A DNA stretch of 64,000 nucleotides, taken from NCBI RefSeq assembly GCF_020622065.1, contig NZ_JAHRYQ010000001.1:1116001-1180000 (forward strand). The letters are read 5' to 3'. A program made the position numbers and the translations under genes. Positions 60,607 through 64,000 of the stretch are shown piece after piece. The notes under the pieces were generated by a model that searched no databases, was not told the origin of the DNA, and was given only the letters and a program-made list of their open reading frames with translations. Origin of the DNA: Geothrix sp. GTDB lineage: Bacteria > Acidobacteriota > Holophagae > Holophagales > Holophagaceae. Within the stretch, counting starts at the first letter, position 1; the number at the start of each line of letters is the position of its first letter.

Positions 60607-62175
60607 CTAGAGACTCGCCCAGTCGGTTTGCAGGGGGCTGGCGGGGGCGAGCGGGGTCCCCTGGGAGGGGTCATCCACCACGCCATCGCTCACGGCCTGC
60701 CAGCGCGTGAACCCGTCGAGGGCCACCTGGCTGCCGGGGTGGGTGCCGTAGCCGGCGAAGGGCAGGCGGGTCCCCGGATCATCGGCCGTGGTGTTGAGGT
60801 TGGTGATGTCCGCCCGAGTCTCGCGCTTGAACCGCTCGGTCCAGGCGCGGTCCTGGGTGTAGAGGCTGATGGCGGGGCCGCACGGGCTGGCGTTGACCCC
60901 GGCCAGGGCCTCGTCGAAGTCCGCAAACCTGGAGAGGTTCACGGTGGGGCCCAGGACCTGGTTCCGGAAGAGACCCATGCCGGGCGTGACTCCTTCCCAC
61001 ACGCAGGGCTGCATGTAGGCGCCGTGCCCGATGTTGCCCTTCACCTGGGGCGTGCGGTTGGCCTCGGTCCACTGGTCACCGCCGGAGAGCAGGGTGGCGC
61101 CTTCGGCCCGGCCCAGGTCCCAGTGCTCACGGAAGGTGGCGGCCGATCGGGCATTGATCATGGGGCCGTAGGCCACGCCGGGATCCGTCATGGGGTTGCC
61201 CACTTCGAGACTGGCCACCTTATCCATGAACTGCTGGGTGAAGCGGGCCGCACAGGCTTCGTGCAGGAGGATGTTGACCAGGCCGATGGGGCGCTGGCCG
61301 GCGTGGCCGAAGGCGGCACGGAGCGCGTCCTGGATGGCGAGATCGGTGTCGGCGTCCGGCATGACGACCATGGCGCCCTTGCCGACGAGGTCCAGGCTGG
61401 GAAGGATCAGGTTGCGGCCGCACATCTCGCCCACGGTCCGCCCCAGGGCGGCGGAGCCCACGAAGCTGAAGGACTGGTAGTGCCCCTTGTCGATGCCCGC
61501 GAGGAAGTGCTTCCCGCAGCCGGCCCGGCCGCGGCCATTGACGGTGTTCACCACGCCGGGCGGGAGGCCCGCTTCCATCAGGGCCCGCAACAGGAGGTAG
61601 GCCGCGGTCGGGGCGTTGTCGCTGGGTTTCCAGGCCACGGCGTTGCCGCAGAGGATGGCCGGCAGGATCTTTCGCCAGGGCGCCGCCAGGGGGGAGCTGC
61701 CGGTGGCGAGGATGCCGCAGACTCCGACGGGCCGGCGGTGGGCCGCCGCGCCCGAGGCGAGCTTCCGGCTCTGGAGGTGCATGGCTTCCGAGGTGAAGAA
61801 CGCGCAGGCGTCGATGGCCTCCTGCACTTCGGCCAGGGCCTCCCCGGGGGTCATGCCGACTTCGCGGGTGATGATGCGGGCCAGCCGCTCCCGGTGGGCG
61901 GCGAGGATCTCCCCGGCGCGCTGGATCACGGCCCCGCGCGCGGCGACGGGCGTGGTGGACCAGGACTTGAAGGCATCCGCGGCGGCCTTGGCGGCCCGAG
62001 CCACATCCTTCTCGCCGCTGTCGGGGAACATGCCCACCAGGTCGCGCCGATCCACGGCGGACCGGGACTCGATCATGCCCAGATCGCCCTCAACCTCGCG
62101 GCCGTTGATGAGGTTGAAGCCGATCACGGACTTCCCGGCGCTGGCGGCGGCGGGAGCGTTGGGCTTGAGGTACAT
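60607..62175 (-). CDS. aldehyde-dehydrogenase-like protein lacking catalytic residues
   Basis: A 522-residue member of the aldehyde dehydrogenase superfamily by overall layout: NAD-binding part with AVAWKPSDNAPTAAYLL, SFVGSAALGR, NLILPSLDLVGKGAMVV and later FRNQVLGPTVNLSRF. But the catalytic positions differ: the usual GQxC loop reads GQRPIG with Pro 296 in place of the nucleophilic Cys, Asp 262 stands in place of the general-base Glu (34 residues earlier, the normal spacing), and the WNFPL motif reads GSSPL with Ser 160 in place of the oxyanion Asn. So normal dehydrogenase chemistry is unlikely. AGGAG precedes the ATG at 62175. It stands alone, tail to tail with tlyA. Confidence 0.82.
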   Translation of the reverse strand: MYLKPNAPAAASAGKSVIGFNLINGREVEGDLGMIESRSAVDRRDLVGMFPDSGEKDVARAAKAAADAFKSWSTTPVAARGAVIQRAGEILAAHRERLARIITREVGMTPGEALAEVQEAIDACAFFTSEAMHLQSRKLASGAAAHRRPVGVCGILATGSSPLAAPWRKILPAILCGNAVAWKPSDNAPTAAYLLLRALMEAGLPPGVVNTVNGRGRAGCGKHFLAGIDKGHYQSFSFVGSAALGRTVGEMCGRNLILPSLDLVGKGAMVVMPDADTDLAIQDALRAAFGHAGQRPIGLVNILLHEACAARFTQQFMDKVASLEVGNPMTDPGVAYGPMINARSAATFREHWDLGRAEGATLLSGGDQWTEANRTPQVKGNIGHGAYMQPCVWEGVTPGMGLFRNQVLGPTVNLSRFADFDEALAGVNASPCGPAISLYTQDRAWTERFKRETRADITNLNTTADDPGTRLPFAGYGTHPGSQVALDGFTRWQAVSDGVVDDPSQGTPLAPASPLQTDWASL

Positions 62176-62234
62176 GCCTGACTCCTGGCGTAACCCGTAA
62201 GCATAACGCGGCTGCCGGCCCCTCCCACACCCGC

Positions 62235-62240
62235 TAGACT
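62235..62240 (+). promoter_or_regulatory. candidate -10 element for the M50 peptidase gene
   Basis: TAGACT, 20 bases before the GTG at 62261, with CGGAG between. A good -35 is not seen. Confidence 0.35.
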
Positions 62241-62260
62241 GGGAGATTGCCGGAGCCCGG

Positions 62261-63010
62261 GTGTTCGACAGCATCTCCATCCCCACCATCCTCGTCAGCT
62301 ATGTGGCCCTGCTCTTCAGCCTGAGCGTGCACGAGGCCAGCCATGCCACCGCGGCCTACTGGCTGGAGGACGACACGGCGGCGCGGCTGGGCCGGATGAC
62401 CCTGAATCCCCTGGCGCACATGGACCTGCTGGGCACCTTCGTGTTTCCGCTGCTGGGGATGGCCACGGGCTTCCCCTTCATCGGCTGGGCCAAGCCCGTG
62501 CCGGTGGATCCCCGGAACCTCACCCGCCGCTTCACCCAGCGGGGCGGCGTGGCGATCGTCTCGGCGGCCGGGCCCGCCTCCAATGTGGCGCTGGCGGCCC
62601 TCTTCCTGGGGATCCTGGTCATCCTGGTGAAGGTGGCGGCCCCGCCCCAGGCCCTGGAGATGAAGCTCTTCGCGTATGCCCTGTTCGCCCGCAAGGTCGA
62701 GAGCCTGCAGGCCCTGGAACTGGGATCGGCGCTGACCCTGGGCCTGGCCCTGACGGGCCGGCTGGTGCTCATCAATCTCGGCCTGGCGCTCTTCAACCTG
62801 CTGCCCCTGGGACCGCTCGACGGCTCCGGCATCCTCCGCGGCATGCTGCCCTGGCGCTGGCTGCCGAAGTACGACCGCGTCCAGCCCTGGATGGGCGGGG
62901 CCCTGATCGTCCTCGCCCTCACGGGCCTGCTGGGCTATGTCATCGGGCCCGTCTTCGGCGTGATCCTGATGGGCGTCGAAGCCATCGCCCGCCTCTTTCT
63001 CGGGGCTTGA
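62261..63010 (+). CDS. site-2-protease family peptidase (M50), inner membrane
   Basis: A 249-residue zinc membrane peptidase with HEASH (HExxH) in the first helix after SLSVHEASHATAAYWL, the WAKPVPVDPRNL motif, and NLLPLGPLDGSGIL (the distal Asp of the metal site). Such rhomboid-like S2P relatives cleave membrane-embedded anti-sigma factors or other substrates, though many have no known target. It starts with GTG at 62261 with CGGAG upstream. It lies just before trpS. Confidence 0.88.
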   Translation: MFDSISIPTILVSYVALLFSLSVHEASHATAAYWLEDDTAARLGRMTLNPLAHMDLLGTFVFPLLGMATGFPFIGWAKPVPVDPRNLTRRFTQRGGVAIVSAAGPASNVALAALFLGILVILVKVAAPPQALEMKLFAYALFARKVESLQALELGSALTLGLALTGRLVLINLGLALFNLLPLGPLDGSGILRGMLPWRWLPKYDRVQPWMGGALIVLALTGLLGYVIGPVFGVILMGVEAIARLFLGA

Positions 63011-63037
63011 TCCCTCTTCTCTCGGAGTCCCATTCCC

Positions 63038-64000
63038 ATGCACCGCATCCTGTCCGGCATCCAGCCTTCGGGTTCTCAGCACATCGGCCACCTGGTGGGC
63101 GCCCTCGACAACTTCACCCACCTCCAGGGGAAGGGCGAGGCCTTCTACATGATCGCGGACTGGCACGCGCTCACCTCGAAGTACGAATCCGTCGGGGAGA
63201 TCTGGCCCGCCACGCTGGAGCTCACCGCCACCTACCTGGCGGCGGGTCTGGATCCGAATCAGGCCACGATCTTCGTGCAGAGCCTGGTGAAGGAGCACGC
63301 CGAGCTGCACCTGCTGCTGTCCATGGTCACGCCGCTCTCCTGGTTGGAGCGGGTGCCCACCTACAAGGAGAAGATGCAGAACGCCGTGGCCGATCTGGGC
63401 AGCTACGGTTTCCTCGGCTATCCCCTGCTGATGACCGCGGACATCATCATCTACAAGGCCCACAAGGTGCCCGTGGGCGAGGATCAGCTCTTCCATGTCG
63501 AGCTCGCCCGGGAGGTGCTCCGCCGCTTCAACTTCCTCTACCAGCGAGAGGTGTTCCCCGAGCCCGAGGCCGTGCTCACCAAGACGCCCAAGGTGCCGGG
63601 CCTGGACGGCCGGAAGATGTCGAAGAGCTACGGGAACTGCATCTACCTGCGGGACAGCAACGCCGACATCCTGGAGAAGTGCACCCGGCAGATGGCCTCC
63701 GACCCCGCCCGCGTGCGCAAGACCGATCCCGGCAACCCCGACATCTGTCCCGTCTTCGAGTTCCACAAGCTCTTCAGCGATGACGCGACGGTCCAGCTGG
63801 TGAACACGGAGTGCCGCCGGGCGGGCATCGGCTGCTTCGACTGCAAGAAGCGCGTGGCCGAGGCCATCATCCGCCGCGTCGAGCCCGTGCGCGAGAAGAT
63901 CGAAGGCTACCTGGCCCGGCCGGACGACCTGCAGGAAGTGCTGCGTGACGGCAGCGCCCGGGCCCGCGCCGTGGCGGTGGAAACCATGGCGGATGTGCGC
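63038..64000 (+). CDS. trpS: tryptophanyl-tRNA synthetase (3' end outside the window)
   Basis: Class I synthetase; 321 codons are read up to the window edge, without a stop. It has MHRILSGIQPSG, HIGH (15-18), the KMSKS loop (203-207) and the PLLMTADIIIYKA motif. CGGAG precedes the ATG. Residues 237, 259, 266 and 269 are cysteines (C-x21-C-x6-C-x2-C), like the [4Fe-4S] site of the Thermotoga maritima enzyme, so this may be an iron-sulfur TrpRS. It overlaps nothing and follows the M50 gene by 27 bases. Confidence 0.95.
   Translation, partial: MHRILSGIQPSGSQHIGHLVGALDNFTHLQGKGEAFYMIADWHALTSKYESVGEIWPATLELTATYLAAGLDPNQATIFVQSLVKEHAELHLLLSMVTPLSWLERVPTYKEKMQNAVADLGSYGFLGYPLLMTADIIIYKAHKVPVGEDQLFHVELAREVLRRFNFLYQREVFPEPEAVLTKTPKVPGLDGRKMSKSYGNCIYLRDSNADILEKCTRQMASDPARVRKTDPGNPDICPVFEFHKLFSDDATVQLVNTECRRAGIGCFDCKKRVAEAIIRRVEPVREKIEGYLARPDDLQEVLRDGSARARAVAVETMADVR

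Noticed and set aside
60259..62181. 640-codon plus-strand frame opposite the aldehyde dehydrogenase-like gene
   Set aside because: Composition is a GC-shadow pattern; the minus-strand frame has the superfamily motifs.

Overview
The window is 64 kb of GC-rich bacterial chromosome, almost fully coding, with no rRNA, tRNA, phage, insertion sequence or CRISPR array seen. No gene-free stretch exceeds about 175 bases. The gene set points to a Gram-negative, menaquinone-using anaerobe or facultative respirer. It includes LPS-export genes (lptA-like, lptB), a futalosine-pathway menaquinone gene (mqnC), a multiheme c-type cytochrome fused to a membrane cytochrome b, sortilin/BNR-repeat secreted proteins and a PASTA-less Ser/Thr kinase with TPR-rich C-terminus. 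Together these suggest Acidobacteriota, most likely a Geothrix/Holophaga-like organism. That assignment is inference from gene content and composition; no 16S gene is present.

Layout. 0-5 kb (mostly minus): pyrC, guaB, a TonB-like protein and a peptide-type ABC ATPase, then a small DUF465/YdcH-like protein. 5-11 kb: hutI, a penicillin-binding-protein-like gene with a degenerate active site, a GIY-YIG protein, a secreted Arg/Pro-rich protein, rpe and an amidohydrolase. 11-15.5 kb (plus): methylmalonyl-CoA mutase large subunit, then a respiratory cluster of a monoheme cytochrome, an 11-heme CbcL-like cytochrome c/b protein and a diheme cytochrome. 15.5-21.4 kb (minus): phosphoglucomutase, a methyltransferase, pmbA and a coaE-tldD fused reading frame. 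21.4-33.3 kb (plus): accA, recJ, an lptA-like gene, a 1091-residue sortilin-like protein, lptB, rpoN, hpf, a zinc-ribbon microprotein and mqnC. 33.3-41.3 kb: small hypothetical genes, a Ser/Thr kinase, purK, mogA/moaB, a cysteine-synthase-like enzyme with a Cys-rich tail and a membrane protein. 41.3-45.6 kb: yqgE, amtB-glnK, photolyase and a [2Fe-2S] ferredoxin. 45.6-49.4 kb: recR-ybaB-DUF2062-thiL (minus), a [4Fe-4S]-type ferredoxin, cheX and yqeY. 49.5-64 kb: proS, ndk, secA, rapZ, a saccharopine-dehydrogenase-like gene with an APC permease, mltG-tlyA, an aldehyde-dehydrogenase-like protein, an M50 peptidase and a truncated trpS.

Functional links. lptA-like, lptB, rpoN and hpf keep the familiar envelope/sigma-54 order, but a large sortilin-like gene sits between the two lpt genes. 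amtB and glnK form the ammonium-uptake pair. The cytochrome cluster has a CRP-like palindrome upstream and probably carries electrons from the menaquinone pool outward. Most of the window is ordinary housekeeping.

The most notable observations are several proteins whose catalytic residues are replaced although the fold is recognisable: the aldehyde dehydrogenase, the PBP-like protein and the RapZ P-loop. Others are the stop-free coaE-tldD frame, a partial duplication of a permease start, a TrpRS with an iron-sulfur cysteine signature, and a low-GC patch inside the photolyase gene. I did not find a clear new multi-gene system.
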